Origin: Actinocatenispora rupis
Lineage (GTDB): Bacteria > Actinomycetota > Actinomycetes > Mycobacteriales > Micromonosporaceae
NCBI RefSeq assembly: GCF_016861975.1
Contig: NZ_BOMB01000033.1
Coordinates: forward strand, 62,001 to 126,000
Direction of reading: 5' to 3'
DNA: 64,000 nt
A program made the translations under genes and the position numbers. Shown in pieces: positions 45,105 to 54,791 of this stretch; position 1 is the stretch's first letter, and each line of letters opens with the position of its first letter. The notes under the pieces were generated by a model that saw only the letters and a list, made by a program, of their open reading frames with translations, was not told where the DNA came from and did no database searches.

Positions 45105-47672
45105 TCAGCACGTCGGCAGCGAGTCCCTGGTGCCCTCGCTCATGTCCGAGTACGACCACGGCACGTATCCGCGCCCCGGGATCTTCAGCCACACGTCACT
45201 GCGCCGGTACCCGTTCTGGTTGTACGCGTAGATGCTCTGCCCGGTGGTCCGGCACTGGATGTTCACCGACGCGCCCTGCGCCCACTCGCCGACCTTGCTC
45301 GACCCGTTCTGGTTCTGCCAGGGGCCGGAGTAGATGCCGACGGTGCAGCCGTCCGCGGCGTTCGTGCAGGCGTTGCTGGTCGACACGACCTGGGTGCTGC
45401 CGTTCGCCGAGCCGCTGGCCTGCTGCTGGTACGCGTCGGTCACCGTCGCGGTGAACGCGTAGTCCGACGACGGCGCCAGCCCGGAGAACGTGTGCGAGCT
45501 GGTACCCGCCGCGCACGCCTGGCTCGCCCCGCCCTGCACCGCCACCGTGCAGTTCGTCGCCGACTGGCTGGCCTGCACGCTCACCGTGATCGACGTCGTG
45601 TCCCGGCCGGTCACCGACACCGACACGGTCGGCGGCGCCGGCTTGCCGGACGTCGCGGTCACCGTCTGCTTCTCGCCCGGGCCCGCCTTGTTCTCCGCCC
45701 ACACCGTGATCGTGTACTGCGTCGCCGGCTGCAGCCCGGTGAACGTGTGCGACGTGCCGTTCGCCTTCGCCGGCGTACCGTTGTTCAGCTGCGCGTAGTA
45801 CCGGGTGACCGGGCTGCCGTTGTCCGGCGCGGCCTGCCAGTTCACGGTGATGCTGTCCTTCGTGGTGTTGCCGACCGACACGGCCGGCGCACCCGGCGCC
45901 GTGAACGGGGTGACCGCGTTGCTCGGCGCGCTCGGCCGGCTCGCGATCCCGCCCGAACTCCGCGCCACCACCGTGAACGTGTACGACTGGCCGCCGGTCA
46001 GCGTGTCGAACGTCGCCGACGTGCCGGTGACCGTGGCGGCCTGGCCGCCGTTCGACGGCTGCACCACGTAGTCGCGGGCCTGGTCGGCCGCGCCCCACGA
46101 CACGCCGACGGTGCCGTCCTTGTTCACCACCGCGCGCACGCCCTGCGGTACGTCCGGGGTCTTGCCGCCCGGCGTCACCTGGTCGGACAGCGCCGTCGGC
46201 CCGGTGCCGAACTTGTTCGTCGCCGTCACGCCGAACGAGTACGTCCGGCCGTTGTGCAGGCCCGTCACCACCAGCGACCGGGTACCCGCGGCCACCCGCC
46301 GGTGCCCGCCGTCCCACGACACGTCGTACCGCTGGACGGGGGCGCCGTTCTCCGCCGGCTGCGGCCACGACAGCGTGACCCGGTGGCTCGCGGCGAGCGC
46401 GGTCACCGGGATCGGCGGCCCGGGCGGCCCGTCCTGCGCCTTGCCCTGGTCGCCCGGCGACGGCTTCTTGGTGTCCTTGCCCTGGTTGCCCGGCGCCGGC
46501 GCGGCGATCACCGACAGGTCACCGTCACCACCCGGCACGTCGCTCCGGTACTTGTCGACGATGCGCGTCACGCCGTCGTCGTCCACCACCCGCGCGACCG
46601 ACGAGTCCGGCGCGTTGATCATCAGGTGACCCTCGCGTACCTCCAGCTCCAGCGGGCCGGTGGCACCGGCCAGGCCGAGCGTGCCGAGCGACTTGCCGCG
46701 GGAGTCGAACACGTACACCAGGTGGCGCTTGGCGTCCGGCACGTAGATCCGGCCGGCGAACGGGGTGGCCGCGCCCGGCGACACGCCAGACGGCAGCGCG
46801 AACACCGCCGGCTTCGCGCCCTTGCCCAGCGACACCGGCATGACCCGGCCCGTCCTCGGCTGCGTCAGCACCGCCAGATCGCCCACCGTACGGCCCGGGG
46901 CGGTGACCCCGGTCAGCGGCTGCGGCGCGGTCAACGTCGTCACCGTGTCCGTCACCACGGCGATGTCCCGGCCGGACGTGTCCGCCGCCAGTACGCCGTG
47001 GTCGAGCACGGTCACCACCATCGGATGGTCCGGCGCCGTCACCGACTCCGTCCGGGCCACCCGCGCGGAGGCCGCCGACACCGTGACACTCACCACCGTG
47101 CCCTGCGACGGTACGCCCAGCCACAGGTGCCCGGACGAGTCGAAGTCGCCGCCCGCCAGCGGCGCCGGCAGCTGCACCGTCGCCTGCGTCGTCCGCAGCG
47201 TCGCCGGGTCGAACCCGCGCACCTGCCCCTTCGCCTGGTCGATCAGCGCCGCCTTGTCACCGGACAGCGCCACCCGCACCCCGGCACCCTTCGGTACCTG
47301 AAGGCTTCCGGTGAAACCCATCCGGGTCAGGTCGACCGAGGTGACCTTCCCCGCGTCCAGGTCGTGCAGCAGCAGGTACTTGTCGTTCTGCGTGACCTCG
47401 ACGTGGTGCCCGCGGGAGTCGAGCAGCGGCTGGTTCACGTCGACCCGACCGGAGTTCGCGTTGACCCGGCTCACCTGGGCCGGTTTGCTGCTCCAGAGCC
47501 AGATGTTGCCGTCCGCGACGTCGAGCGACCGGCTGGTCGCGCCGACCCCCAGCACCGTGCCGACGAGCCCCACGGACAGGGCCAGCACCAGCCCGATCGA
47601 GATGAACCCGCCCGACCGCCGGGACGGACCCGTGCGGTGTGCCCGCGGTTCGCCCGTGCCGCCACGTCTCAT
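45105..47672 (-). CDS. Fibronectin type III repeat secreted/membrane protein
   Basis: An 855-residue protein with one N-terminal helix after an Arg-rich start ('ISIGLVLALSVGLVGTVLGVG'; part: LVLALSVGLVGTVL). An extracytoplasmic propeller-like region with WLW, DLDAGKVTSVDL and HLWLGVP units covers residues 50-400. A Lys/Pro/Gly linker leads to three to four FN3 domains (for example RVTLSWPQPAENGAPVQRYDV and TYSFGVTATNKFGTGP). The Cys-containing C-terminus ends in an SH3-like module ('YSGPWQNQNGSSKVGEW', 'YRRSDVWLKIPGRGYVPWSY'). ATG 47672 follows GGGGAGGAG. It heads the FN3-MoxR-DUF58-transglutaminase-like operon, probably a surface module. Confidence 0.88.
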   Translation of the reverse strand: MRRGGTGEPRAHRTGPSRRSGGFISIGLVLALSVGLVGTVLGVGATSRSLDVADGNIWLWSSKPAQVSRVNANSGRVDVNQPLLDSRGHHVEVTQNDKYLLLHDLDAGKVTSVDLTRMGFTGSLQVPKGAGVRVALSGDKAALIDQAKGQVRGFDPATLRTTQATVQLPAPLAGGDFDSSGHLWLGVPSQGTVVSVTVSAASARVARTESVTAPDHPMVVTVLDHGVLAADTSGRDIAVVTDTVTTLTAPQPLTGVTAPGRTVGDLAVLTQPRTGRVMPVSLGKGAKPAVFALPSGVSPGAATPFAGRIYVPDAKRHLVYVFDSRGKSLGTLGLAGATGPLELEVREGHLMINAPDSSVARVVDDDGVTRIVDKYRSDVPGGDGDLSVIAAPAPGNQGKDTKKPSPGDQGKAQDGPPGPPIPVTALAASHRVTLSWPQPAENGAPVQRYDVSWDGGHRRVAAGTRSLVVTGLHNGRTYSFGVTATNKFGTGPTALSDQVTPGGKTPDVPQGVRAVVNKDGTVGVSWGAADQARDYVVQPSNGGQAATVTGTSATFDTLTGGQSYTFTVVARSSGGIASRPSAPSNAVTPFTAPGAPAVSVGNTTKDSITVNWQAAPDNGSPVTRYYAQLNNGTPAKANGTSHTFTGLQPATQYTITVWAENKAGPGEKQTVTATSGKPAPPTVSVSVTGRDTTSITVSVQASQSATNCTVAVQGGASQACAAGTSSHTFSGLAPSSDYAFTATVTDAYQQQASGSANGSTQVVSTSNACTNAADGCTVGIYSGPWQNQNGSSKVGEWAQGASVNIQCRTTGQSIYAYNQNGYRRSDVWLKIPGRGYVPWSYSDMSEGTRDSLPTC

Positions 47673-47850
47673 CCTCGAAGCTCCTCCCCGCTCGAACAGC
47701 AGGTCGCCCTGGCTCGGGCGGGTCAGCGGTGCAGGGATCGACCGATCCCACGGAAGACATTCATGACGGATGATACGAGCAACGGCCCACGGGTCCCAGC
47801 CCCGCGGCAGCCGCATGACGACCGGTACACCGTGGCAGCACGGGGCGTGG

Positions 47851-48753
47851 TCAGAATCCTAGCTTCCGCAACTGCCGGGGATCGCGCTGCCACTCCTTGG
47901 CGATCCTGACGTGCAGATCCAGGAACACCCTCGTACCGAGCAGCTCCTCGATCTGCGCGCGCGCCGTCGCCCCGACCGTACGCAGCCGGGCGCCGCCCTT
48001 GCCGATGACGATCGCCTTCTGGCTCTGCCGCTCCACGTACAGGTCGGCGTAGATGCGGGTGAGGGGCTCGCCGCCGCGGGTGGTCTCGGTGGACATCTCC
48101 TCGACCAGGACGGCGATCGAGTGCGGCAGCTCGTCCCGCACGCCCTCCAGCGCCGCCTCCCGGATGTACTCGGCGATCCGGACCCGTTCCGGCTCGTCCG
48201 TCGTCACGTCGTCCGGGTAGAGCATCGGCGCCGCCGGCAGGTGCCCGATCATCAGGTCGGCCAGCAGCGACACCTGCTCCCCCGACACCGCGCTCACCGG
48301 TACCACGTCGGCGAAGTCGGCCAGCTCGGACACCGCGACCAGCTGCTGCGTCAGGGTCGGCCGGTCGACCAGGTCGGTCTTGGTGACGACCGCGATCAGG
48401 GTGGCCTTCAGGGCCTTCAGCTCGCCGACGATGAACCGGTCACCGGGGCCGATCTTCTCGTTGGCGGGGATGCACAGGCCGATCACGTCCACGTCCGACC
48501 AGGTCTCCCGGACCAGGTCGTTCAGCCGCTCGCCGAGCAACGTACGCGGGCGGTGCAGGCCGGGGGTGTCCACCAGTACCAGCTGGGCGTGATCGCGGTT
48601 GACGATGCCGCGGATCGCGCGCCGGGTGGTCTGCGGCCGGTTGCTGGTGATCGCGATCTTCTCGCCGACCAGCGCGTTGGTCAGGGTCGACTTGCCGGCG
48701 TTCGGCCGCCCCACGAAGCAGGCGAACCCGGAACGGAACGCGGGCTCAGCCAC
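47851..48753 (-). CDS. era: GTPase Era
   Basis: A 300-residue ribosome-assembly GTPase that binds 16S rRNA. G1 is GRPNAGKST, G2 is 'QTTRRAIRG', G3 is VDTPGLHRP. G4 reads TKTD instead of the usual NKxD, a common variant in actinobacterial Era. The KH domain is at the C-terminus ('QKAIVIGKGGARLRTVG'). GTG 48753 overlaps the deaminase-like gene by eight bases. Confidence 0.95.
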   Translation of the reverse strand: MAEPAFRSGFACFVGRPNAGKSTLTNALVGEKIAITSNRPQTTRRAIRGIVNRDHAQLVLVDTPGLHRPRTLLGERLNDLVRETWSDVDVIGLCIPANEKIGPGDRFIVGELKALKATLIAVVTKTDLVDRPTLTQQLVAVSELADFADVVPVSAVSGEQVSLLADLMIGHLPAAPMLYPDDVTTDEPERVRIAEYIREAALEGVRDELPHSIAVLVEEMSTETTRGGEPLTRIYADLYVERQSQKAIVIGKGGARLRTVGATARAQIEELLGTRVFLDLHVRIAKEWQRDPRQLRKLGF

Positions 48754-49102
48754 GGTACGCGCCGAGCACCGTGCCGTCCGGCCCCGCCAGGAACACCGGC
48801 GCCCCGGGCGCCAGGTCACGCACCGCCGCCAGGCTCGCGGCGTCCACCTCGGTGCCGCCGACCACCGCCGCCGCCTCCAGCCCCGGCGCACCCGCCGACG
48901 CCGCCTGCGCCACCGCCGCCTGCAACGCCGACAGCGCCAGCGACGGCAGCGCCACCGTGGCCGCCGCGTACGTCCTTCCGTCGGTGTCGCGGACCGCAGC
49001 GCCCTCCGCCGCCCCGGTACGACCGCGGGCCGCGCGGCCCAGCGTCACGAGCTTCGCGTCCTCGGGGTCGTCGGCGGCGGCGGGACTCAACGTCTCAGGC
49101 AT
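48746..49102 (-). CDS. Cytidine-deaminase-like protein without zinc ligands
   Basis: A 118-residue Ala-rich protein between corC and era, the position occupied in other actinobacteria by a short cytidine-deaminase-like gene. The fold outline fits (GRAARGRTGAAEGAAVRD, 'YAAATVALPSLALSALQAAV', 'DLAPGAPVFLAGPDG'). The zinc motifs HAE and PCxxC of active deaminases are absent, so no deaminase activity is predicted. It overlaps both neighbours by eight bases. Function unknown. Confidence 0.72.
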   Translation of the reverse strand: MPETLSPAAADDPEDAKLVTLGRAARGRTGAAEGAAVRDTDGRTYAAATVALPSLALSALQAAVAQAASAGAPGLEAAAVVGGTEVDAASLAAVRDLAPGAPVFLAGPDGTVLGAYRG

Positions 49103-50387
49103 CTGCGGTCTGTTCCTTACGGTCGTCGTCCTGCTCCGGTACGGCGAGCTGCCGCACCAGCACGGTATCGATGTGGTTGCGGCGGCCCGTCGTACCCTCC
49201 GCGGTCAGCTCCAGCCCGGCGACCGTCGCCGCCGCGCCCGGGATCGGCACCCGGCCCAGCTCCTGCGCCAGCAGGCCCGCCACCGTCTCCACCTCGCCGT
49301 CCGGCAGCTCCACCCCGAACAGCTCGCCCAGGTCCTCCACCGGCAGCCGGGCGCTCACCCGTACCGAGCCGTCCGCCAGGTGCTCCACCGGCGGCCGCTC
49401 CACGTCGTACTCGTCGGTGATCTCGCCGACGATCTCCTCCAGGATGTCCTCGATCGTGACCAGCCCGGCGGTCCCGCCGTACTCGTCGACCACGATCGCA
49501 ATGTGGATCCGCTGCGCCTGCATCTGGCTCAGCAGGTCGTCCACCGGCTTCGACTCCGGGATGAACTCCGCCGGCCGCATCAGCTCCGACACCGGCACCG
49601 ACGCGCCGCCGCCCTGCGAGCGCCGCACCAGATCCTTCAGGTACGCCACGCCGAGCACGTCGTCGACGTTCTCCCCGATCACCGGGATGCGCGAGAAACC
49701 CGACCGCAGCGCCAACGCCAGCGCCTGCCGCGCCGTCTTGCCACCCTCGATCCACACCATCTCGGTACGCGGCACCATCACCTCGCGTACGATCCGGTCC
49801 CCGAACGTGAACACCGAATGCAGCATCTCGCGCTCGTCGTGCTCCACCACACCGCGCTGCTCCGCCAGGTCGACCAGCTCCCGCAGCTCCACCTGCGTGG
49901 TGAACGGCCCCTCCCGGAACCCCTTGCCCGGCGTCATCGCGTTGCCCACCAGGATCAGCAGGCTCGCCAACGGACCCAACGCCCGCCCCAGCCAACGCAC
50001 CACCGGCGCCGCCACCAACGCCACCGGGTACGCGTGCTGCCGGCCGACCGTGCGCGGCCCCACGCCCACGATCACGAAACTCACCACGGTCATCGCGCCG
50101 GCCGTCACCAGCGCCGCCGCCCAGTCCGTACCCCAGGCGTCGACGGTCACGAACGCCACGATCGTCGTCGCCGCCAACTCGCACACCAGGCGCAGCAACA
50201 GCAACAGGTTCAGGTGCCGGGGCAGGTCACCGGCGACCGCCACGAGCGCGCGGGCACCACGCGCACCCTCCCGTACCATCTCGGCGGCGCGGGCCTTCGA
50301 GACGCGGGACAGCGCCGCGTCCGTCATCGCGAACAGGCCGGCCAGCACCACCAGGGCGGCGGCGGCGAACAGCACCGAGGCGCCCAC
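49095..50387 (-). CDS. Hemolysin C / CorC-family protein (CNNM fold)
   Basis: A 430-residue membrane protein. Residues 1-160 form a DUF21/CNNM-type membrane domain of three to four helices. Tandem CBS domains follow (from 'VMVPRTEMVWIEGGKTARQAL' to 'AIVVDEYGGTAGLVTIEDILEEI', part), then a C-terminal CorC/HlyC domain ('VSARLPVEDLGELFGVELPDGEVETVAGL', part). Such proteins are linked to magnesium and cobalt efflux or resistance. GTG 50387 has no good ribosome-binding site. It lies between ybeY and the deaminase-like gene in the conserved cluster. Confidence 0.9.
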   Translation of the reverse strand: MGASVLFAAAALVVLAGLFAMTDAALSRVSKARAAEMVREGARGARALVAVAGDLPRHLNLLLLLRLVCELAATTIVAFVTVDAWGTDWAAALVTAGAMTVVSFVIVGVGPRTVGRQHAYPVALVAAPVVRWLGRALGPLASLLILVGNAMTPGKGFREGPFTTQVELRELVDLAEQRGVVEHDEREMLHSVFTFGDRIVREVMVPRTEMVWIEGGKTARQALALALRSGFSRIPVIGENVDDVLGVAYLKDLVRRSQGGGASVPVSELMRPAEFIPESKPVDDLLSQMQAQRIHIAIVVDEYGGTAGLVTIEDILEEIVGEITDEYDVERPPVEHLADGSVRVSARLPVEDLGELFGVELPDGEVETVAGLLAQELGRVPIPGAAATVAGLELTAEGTTGRRNHIDTVLVRQLAVPEQDDDRKEQTADA

Positions 50388-50425
50388 GGCTCAGCGTCCG
50401 GCCGGCGCGGTATGTCGGGGGTTCA

Positions 50426-50920
50426 TCAGGAGCCCTCCGGCTCCACCCGGCCGCGCTCCCGCCACTGCGCGAGCAGCTTGTTCTGCAGCGCGAACATCTC
50501 CCGCTCCTCGTCCGGCTCGGCGTGGTCGTACCCCAGGATGTGCAGCACGCCGTGCACGGTCAACAGGTGCATCTCGTCGGCAGCGGAATGCCCCGCGGTG
50601 GCGGCCTGCTTCCCCGCCACCTCCGGGCACAGCACGATGTCGCCGAGCATCGCCGGCTCGCTCACCTCGACGCCCGGTGCCGTCGGCCCGCGGTCGATGC
50701 CCGCGCCCACCTCGTCCATCGGGAACGCCAGCACGTCGGTCGGCCCGTCGCCGCCCATCCAGCGGTGGTTCAACTCCGTCATGTACGCCACGTCGACGAG
50801 CAGCACCGACAGCTCGGCCAGCGGGTTGACCTGCATCTGGTCCAGCGTGTAGCGGGCGACGTCGAGCACCGCCTGGGTGTCGACCTCGACCCCGGACTCG
50901 TTGCTGATCTCGATGGACAC
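50426..50920 (-). CDS. ybeY: Endoribonuclease YbeY
   Basis: A 164-residue metal-dependent endoribonuclease for 16S rRNA 3' maturation and ribosome quality control. The zinc-binding motif [11 protein letters not shown] is complete (H-x3-H-x5-H). Upstream is '[16 protein letters not shown]', also typical. GTG 50920 is five bases after GAGGA. Located between phoH and corC, the standard order. Confidence 0.95.
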   Translation of the reverse strand: MSIEISNESGVEVDTQAVLDVARYTLDQMQVNPLAELSVLLVDVAYMTELNHRWMGGDGPTDVLAFPMDEVGAGIDRGPTAPGVEVSEPAMLGDIVLCPEVAGKQAATAGHSAADEMHLLTVHGVLHILGYDHAEPDEEREMFALQNKLLAQWRERGRVEPEGS

Positions 50921-50952
50921 CTGCGTCCTCTTCGTTCCTCGTGACGGCCCGG

Positions 50953-51987
50953 TCAGTGCCGCGGCCGGCGACCGTTGCGCGGGCCGTGGCTGTCCTCGTC
51001 GGGATGCTCGGCGTCCCACTTCTCGTACGCGTCGACGATCTGGCTGACCAGCTTGTGCCGCACCACGTCCGCCGAGCCGAGCGTCGCGAAGTGCACGTCG
51101 TCCAGCTCGCCCAGGATGTCGCGCACCACGCGCAGGCCGCTGTGCGTGCCGCCCGGCAGGTCGACCTGGGTGACGTCGCCGGTGACCACCACGCGCGAGC
51201 CGAACCCGAGCCGGGTCAGGAACATCTTCATCTGCTCGGGCGTCGTGTTCTGCGCCTCGTCCAGGATGATGAACGCATCATTCAACGTCCGCCCCCGCAT
51301 GTACGCCAGCGGCGCGACCTCGATCGTGCCGTTGGTGGTGAGCCGCGGGATCGAGTCGGGGTCGATCATGTCGTGCAGCGCGTCGTACAGCGGGCGCAGG
51401 TACGGGTCGATCTTGTCGTACAGCGTGCCGGGCAGGAATCCGAGACGCTCGCCGGCCTCGACCGCCGGTCGGGTCAGGATGATCCGGTTCACCTGCTTGG
51501 CCTGCAACGCCTGCACGGCCTTCGCCATCGCCAGGTACGTCTTGCCGGTACCGGCCGGGCCGATGCCGAACACGATCGTGTGGCCGTCGATGGCGTCCAC
51601 GTACCGCTTCTGGCCGAGCGTCTTCGGTCGGATCGTCCGACCACGCCGGGACAGGATGTTGAGAGTCAGTACCTCCGCCGGGCGCTCCTCGGTGCCCTCT
51701 TCGAGCATGCCGACGGTGCGGCGGACCGCGTCCTCGGTCAGCGTCTCGCCTTTCTCGATGAGTTCCAGCAGCTCCGCGAAGAGCCGCTCGGCGAGCGCGT
51801 TGTCGGCGGGCTCGCCGGTCAAAGTGATCTCGTTGCCGCGGACGTGGACCTCGCTCCGTACGGAGCGCTCCACCAGCTTGAGCAGCTCGTCACGGGTGCC
51901 GAGCAGGCTCACCATGGTGTGCGGGTCGGGAACCGTGATCTTGGTCTGCACCCGAACGTGCCGCAGGTCGGCTGGACTACTGGTCAT
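50953..51987 (-). CDS. phoH: PhoH-family ATPase
   Basis: About 345 residues. The N-terminal KH-like part ([28 protein letters not shown]) is followed by the PhoH helicase-like ATPase: P-loop [13 protein letters not shown], '[18 protein letters not shown]', Walker B '[16 protein letters not shown]', and '[12 protein letters not shown]'. It is thought to act on RNA with YbeY. Start is ATG 51987. An upstream in-frame ATG at 52008 has GGAGG only one base away. It is followed by ybeY 32 bases on. Confidence 0.93.
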   Translation of the reverse strand: MTSSPADLRHVRVQTKITVPDPHTMVSLLGTRDELLKLVERSVRSEVHVRGNEITLTGEPADNALAERLFAELLELIEKGETLTEDAVRRTVGMLEEGTEERPAEVLTLNILSRRGRTIRPKTLGQKRYVDAIDGHTIVFGIGPAGTGKTYLAMAKAVQALQAKQVNRIILTRPAVEAGERLGFLPGTLYDKIDPYLRPLYDALHDMIDPDSIPRLTTNGTIEVAPLAYMRGRTLNDAFIILDEAQNTTPEQMKMFLTRLGFGSRVVVTGDVTQVDLPGGTHSGLRVVRDILGELDDVHFATLGSADVVRHKLVSQIVDAYEKWDAEHPDEDSHGPRNGRRPRH

Positions 51988-52131
51988 GGGTCGGCCGGTG
52001 GCGGCCATACCTCCACGTGATCTCGTCGGCAACAGGTCACCATCGTATCCGGCGTACGGCCGGTGTCGCCGATCGTTTCCGGCGCGCTCCGCGTGCTATC
52101 CACCCGGACGCGTCCCATGTCCCCCGTGACG

Positions 52132-52153
52132 GCACGGTCGACGCACGGTCGAC
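52132..52153. repeat. Two tandem copies of an 11-bp unit
   Basis: GCACGGTCGAC at 52132-52142 and again at 52143-52153, perfect and adjacent. It lies 23 bases beyond the stop of the serine-hydrolase gene. Confidence 0.8.
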
Positions 52154-52176
52154 CCGACCAGTGTCCACCGACCGGC

Positions 52177-53565
52177 TCACGGCTGGCTCGACCACACCCC
52201 GTCGAACGTCTGCTGCTCCCGCGTGAACCGGTACGTGGCCCAGTGCAGCCGTACGACCCGGCCGTCGGCGTCGCGGGTCAGCCGCAGCTGCTCGCCGATC
52301 TCCCGGCCCGCCACCGACCGCAGCAGGTCGGCGCTCTCCACCGCGAACACCGCCGGCGGCGTACCGACCGGCTCGCCGACGCCGGACGCCTCCAGGTGCC
52401 CGGCGCGCCAGCGGAACACGTACTCGAAGCCCTCGCCCCACCAGTGGCCGAGCACGCTGCGCAGCTCCGGCGGGGCCGGCTCGCCCACGTGCCACGGCTC
52501 GATGTCCGCCGGATCCCGCTCGACCGCCGCCTCCATCAGGTCGAACGACAGCCCGAGCGCGCCGTCCGCGGTGCCCGACGACAGCAGTACGGCGGCGGCC
52601 AGGCCGGGCGGCACGTCCTCCGCGCCCGGCACCCGCCCGTACGCCTCGGCGAGGAAGCCGGGCATCGCGCCGCCGTGCCCCACGTCGACCGCGCGGTCCG
52701 CGCCCGGCCGGACGATCAGCCCGAGGCCCCAGCCGGCCTTCCACACCCGGTCGTCGCGCAGCGCCTGCGGGTGCCGCATCTCGGCCAGCGTGTCCGCGGC
52801 GAGTACCGCGCCCTTGGGGTCCTGGTGGACCGGGTCGGCCAGGAACGAGCCCCACCGGGCCAGTTCCGCGGCGGTACCCCAGAGTTGCGCGGCGGGCGCG
52901 ATGCCGCCGAGGTCGGTGCGCGGCTCCGGCCGGGCGTGGTCGGACCACGCGTCGACCAGGTAGCCGGTCGCGGCGTTCTCCCCCGGCTGGAGGGTGAGGT
53001 GCAGGTCGAGCGGGGTAAGGATCCTGTCGGCCAGTACCTCGGCCCAGGGCGCCCCGCGGCGCGCCGCGACCAGGTGGCCGAGCAGCGCGAAGCCGAGGTT
53101 CGAGTAGTGGAAGCGGCGGCCGGACGGCAGGATCCGCTCCGCGTGTGCCAGCCCGGCGAGCGTCTCGTCCAGGCTCGGCACGGCCAGCGTGTCCCAGATG
53201 TCCCCGTACGGCTCGCGCTGGAGTCCGGCGGTGTGCGTGAGCAGCCGCCGTACGGTCAGCTCCCGGTGCGGCTCCGGTACGTCCAGGTGCGCGGAGACCG
53301 GGTCGTCGAGGTCGAGCAGGCCGTCGTCGCGGCACTGCATGACCAGGACCGCGGTGAACGTCTTGGTGATCGACCCGATCCGGAACTGCGTCTCCGGCCC
53401 GAGTTCGACCCCGCCGCCGGCGTCGCCCACCTCGAACGTCCACAGTGGACGGTCAGCGCGGTGGACCGCCACCTGGACCGCGGGGACGCGGGCGCTGCGC
53501 TGCGCGCGGCGCACCAGCCGCTCGTAGTGCAGCCGGGCACCGTCGGGAACAGCACTGTCGGACAC
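52177..53565 (-). CDS. Serine hydrolase of the beta-lactamase / penicillin-binding family
   Basis: A 462-residue class C beta-lactamase-like hydrolase. The SxxK motif is SITK (in RIGSITKTFTA), YxN is YSN (in FHYSNLGFALLGHLV), and a late HGG (DVGHGGAMPGF) replaces KTG. It has no signal peptide, so it is probably cytoplasmic. A C-terminal domain follows ('LGHWWGEGFEYVFRWRAGHLE'). Such enzymes cleave esters or D-amino-acid peptides. I chose GTG 53565, five bases after GGAG; GTG 53580 lacks such a site. It interrupts the usual HIT-phoH adjacency of this cluster. Confidence 0.88.
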   Translation of the reverse strand: MSDSAVPDGARLHYERLVRRAQRSARVPAVQVAVHRADRPLWTFEVGDAGGGVELGPETQFRIGSITKTFTAVLVMQCRDDGLLDLDDPVSAHLDVPEPHRELTVRRLLTHTAGLQREPYGDIWDTLAVPSLDETLAGLAHAERILPSGRRFHYSNLGFALLGHLVAARRGAPWAEVLADRILTPLDLHLTLQPGENAATGYLVDAWSDHARPEPRTDLGGIAPAAQLWGTAAELARWGSFLADPVHQDPKGAVLAADTLAEMRHPQALRDDRVWKAGWGLGLIVRPGADRAVDVGHGGAMPGFLAEAYGRVPGAEDVPPGLAAAVLLSSGTADGALGLSFDLMEAAVERDPADIEPWHVGEPAPPELRSVLGHWWGEGFEYVFRWRAGHLEASGVGEPVGTPPAVFAVESADLLRSVAGREIGEQLRLTRDADGRVVRLHWATYRFTREQQTFDGVWSSQP

Positions 53566-53611
53566 GCTCGCTCCAGTCACGTACGAGGGAATGGTGGGGT
53601 GGGGGGCGGCC

Positions 53612-53956
53612 TCAGCCCGGCGGCCACGTCATGTCGCGCCCACCGAGGACGTGGCAGTGCACGTGCGGCACCGTCTGGTTCGCGTCCGGCCCGGTGTTGA
53701 ACACCAGGCGATAGCCGGACGCCGCGATGCCGGCCTTCTCCGCCACCTGGTGCGCCGCGGCGACGACCTCGCCGAGCAGCGTCGGATCGGCCGCGGCGGC
53801 GTCGGCGGCCGTCCGGTGATGGTCCTTGGTGATCACCAGTACGTGCGTCGGCGCCTGCGGCTGGATGTCCGCGAACGCCAGGACGCGCTCCTCGTCGCGG
53901 ACGACCGTCGCCGGGATCTCCCCGGCGACGATTCCGCAGAACAGGCACTCGGTCAC
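53612..53956 (-). CDS. HIT-family nucleotide hydrolase
   Basis: A 114-residue HIT (Hint branch) protein. It opens 'CLFCGIVAGEIPATVV', has 'FADIQPQAPTHVLVITK', and ends with the histidine triad HVHCHVLGG. It hydrolyses purine nucleoside phosphoramidates or similar. GTG 53956 gives the family-typical start. It lies between rsmE and the serine hydrolase, on the same strand as the hrcA-dnaJ-rsmE genes. Confidence 0.93.
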   Translation of the reverse strand: MTECLFCGIVAGEIPATVVRDEERVLAFADIQPQAPTHVLVITKDHHRTAADAAAADPTLLGEVVAAAHQVAEKAGIAASGYRLVFNTGPDANQTVPHVHCHVLGGRDMTWPPG

Positions 53957-54059
53957 ACCCCGATCGTAGGCGCCGTGCCGGCCGAGCCGTCCGCCGGCGT
54001 GTCCGTCGGCGCGGACCGTACCGGCCGGTCGGGGCGGATCGCCGCCGGACCGGCCCGGG

Positions 54060-54791
54060 TCAGGACCAGCGACCCGTACGCGCGTTGAGTACGGCGAGCG
54101 CCGCGACCCCCGCGGTCGACGTACGCAGGACGGCGGTGCCCAGGCGCACCGGGACCGCGCCCGCAGCCGTGAACGCCGCCAGCTCCGCCGGATCGATACC
54201 GCCCTCCGGGCCGACCACCAGCAGCACCTCACCCGCGGCCGGCAGGTCCACCGCGGTCAGCGGCACCGTCGCCTCCTCGTGCAGCACGAACCCGGCCGCC
54301 GCCGACCCCAGCCGCGCCGCCAGCGCCGGCGTGTCCACGCACCCCGCCACCTCCGGCAGGTACGCCCGGCGGGACTGCTTCGCCGCCTCCCGAGCCACCG
54401 ACACCCAGCGCTGCCGGGCCTTCTCGCCGCGCTCACCGCGCCACCGGACCACCGAACGCGTGGCCTGCCACGGCACCACCGCGTCCACGCCGACCTCGGT
54501 CATCGCCTGGACGGCCAGCTCGCTGCGCTCGCCCTTCGCCAGGCCCTGCGCCACGACGAGCGCCGGCGCGGGCGTGGGCGTACGCACGGTCGACTCGACG
54601 CGCAGGTCCAGGAAACCCTTGCCGGCGGCGTCGACGACACACTCCGCCACCCCGCCGGCCCCGTCACCGAGCAGCAGCCGTTCCCCGACCCGCAGCCGCT
54701 GTACGTCCGCGGCGTGGTGCCCCTCCGCGCCGGCCAACCGGTACGCTCCGGTGGCCGGCAGGACGTCGACCAGGAACAGCGCCAGGCTCAC
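54060..54791 (-). CDS. rsmE: 16S rRNA (uracil1498-N3)-methyltransferase RsmE
   Basis: A 243-residue SPOUT methyltransferase for m3U1498 in 16S rRNA. The N-terminal PUA-like domain has 'HHAADVQRLRVGERLLLGDG'. The catalytic part has 'AMTEVGVDAVVPW', 'REAAKQSRRAYLPEV', 'LVVGPEGGIDPAEL' and 'VLRTSTAGVAAL', the SAM-binding knot. GTG 54791 overlaps the dnaJ stop by four bases. Confidence 0.94.
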   Translation of the reverse strand: MSLALFLVDVLPATGAYRLAGAEGHHAADVQRLRVGERLLLGDGAGGVAECVVDAAGKGFLDLRVESTVRTPTPAPALVVAQGLAKGERSELAVQAMTEVGVDAVVPWQATRSVVRWRGERGEKARQRWVSVAREAAKQSRRAYLPEVAGCVDTPALAARLGSAAAGFVLHEEATVPLTAVDLPAAGEVLLVVGPEGGIDPAELAAFTAAGAVPVRLGTAVLRTSTAGVAALAVLNARTGRWS

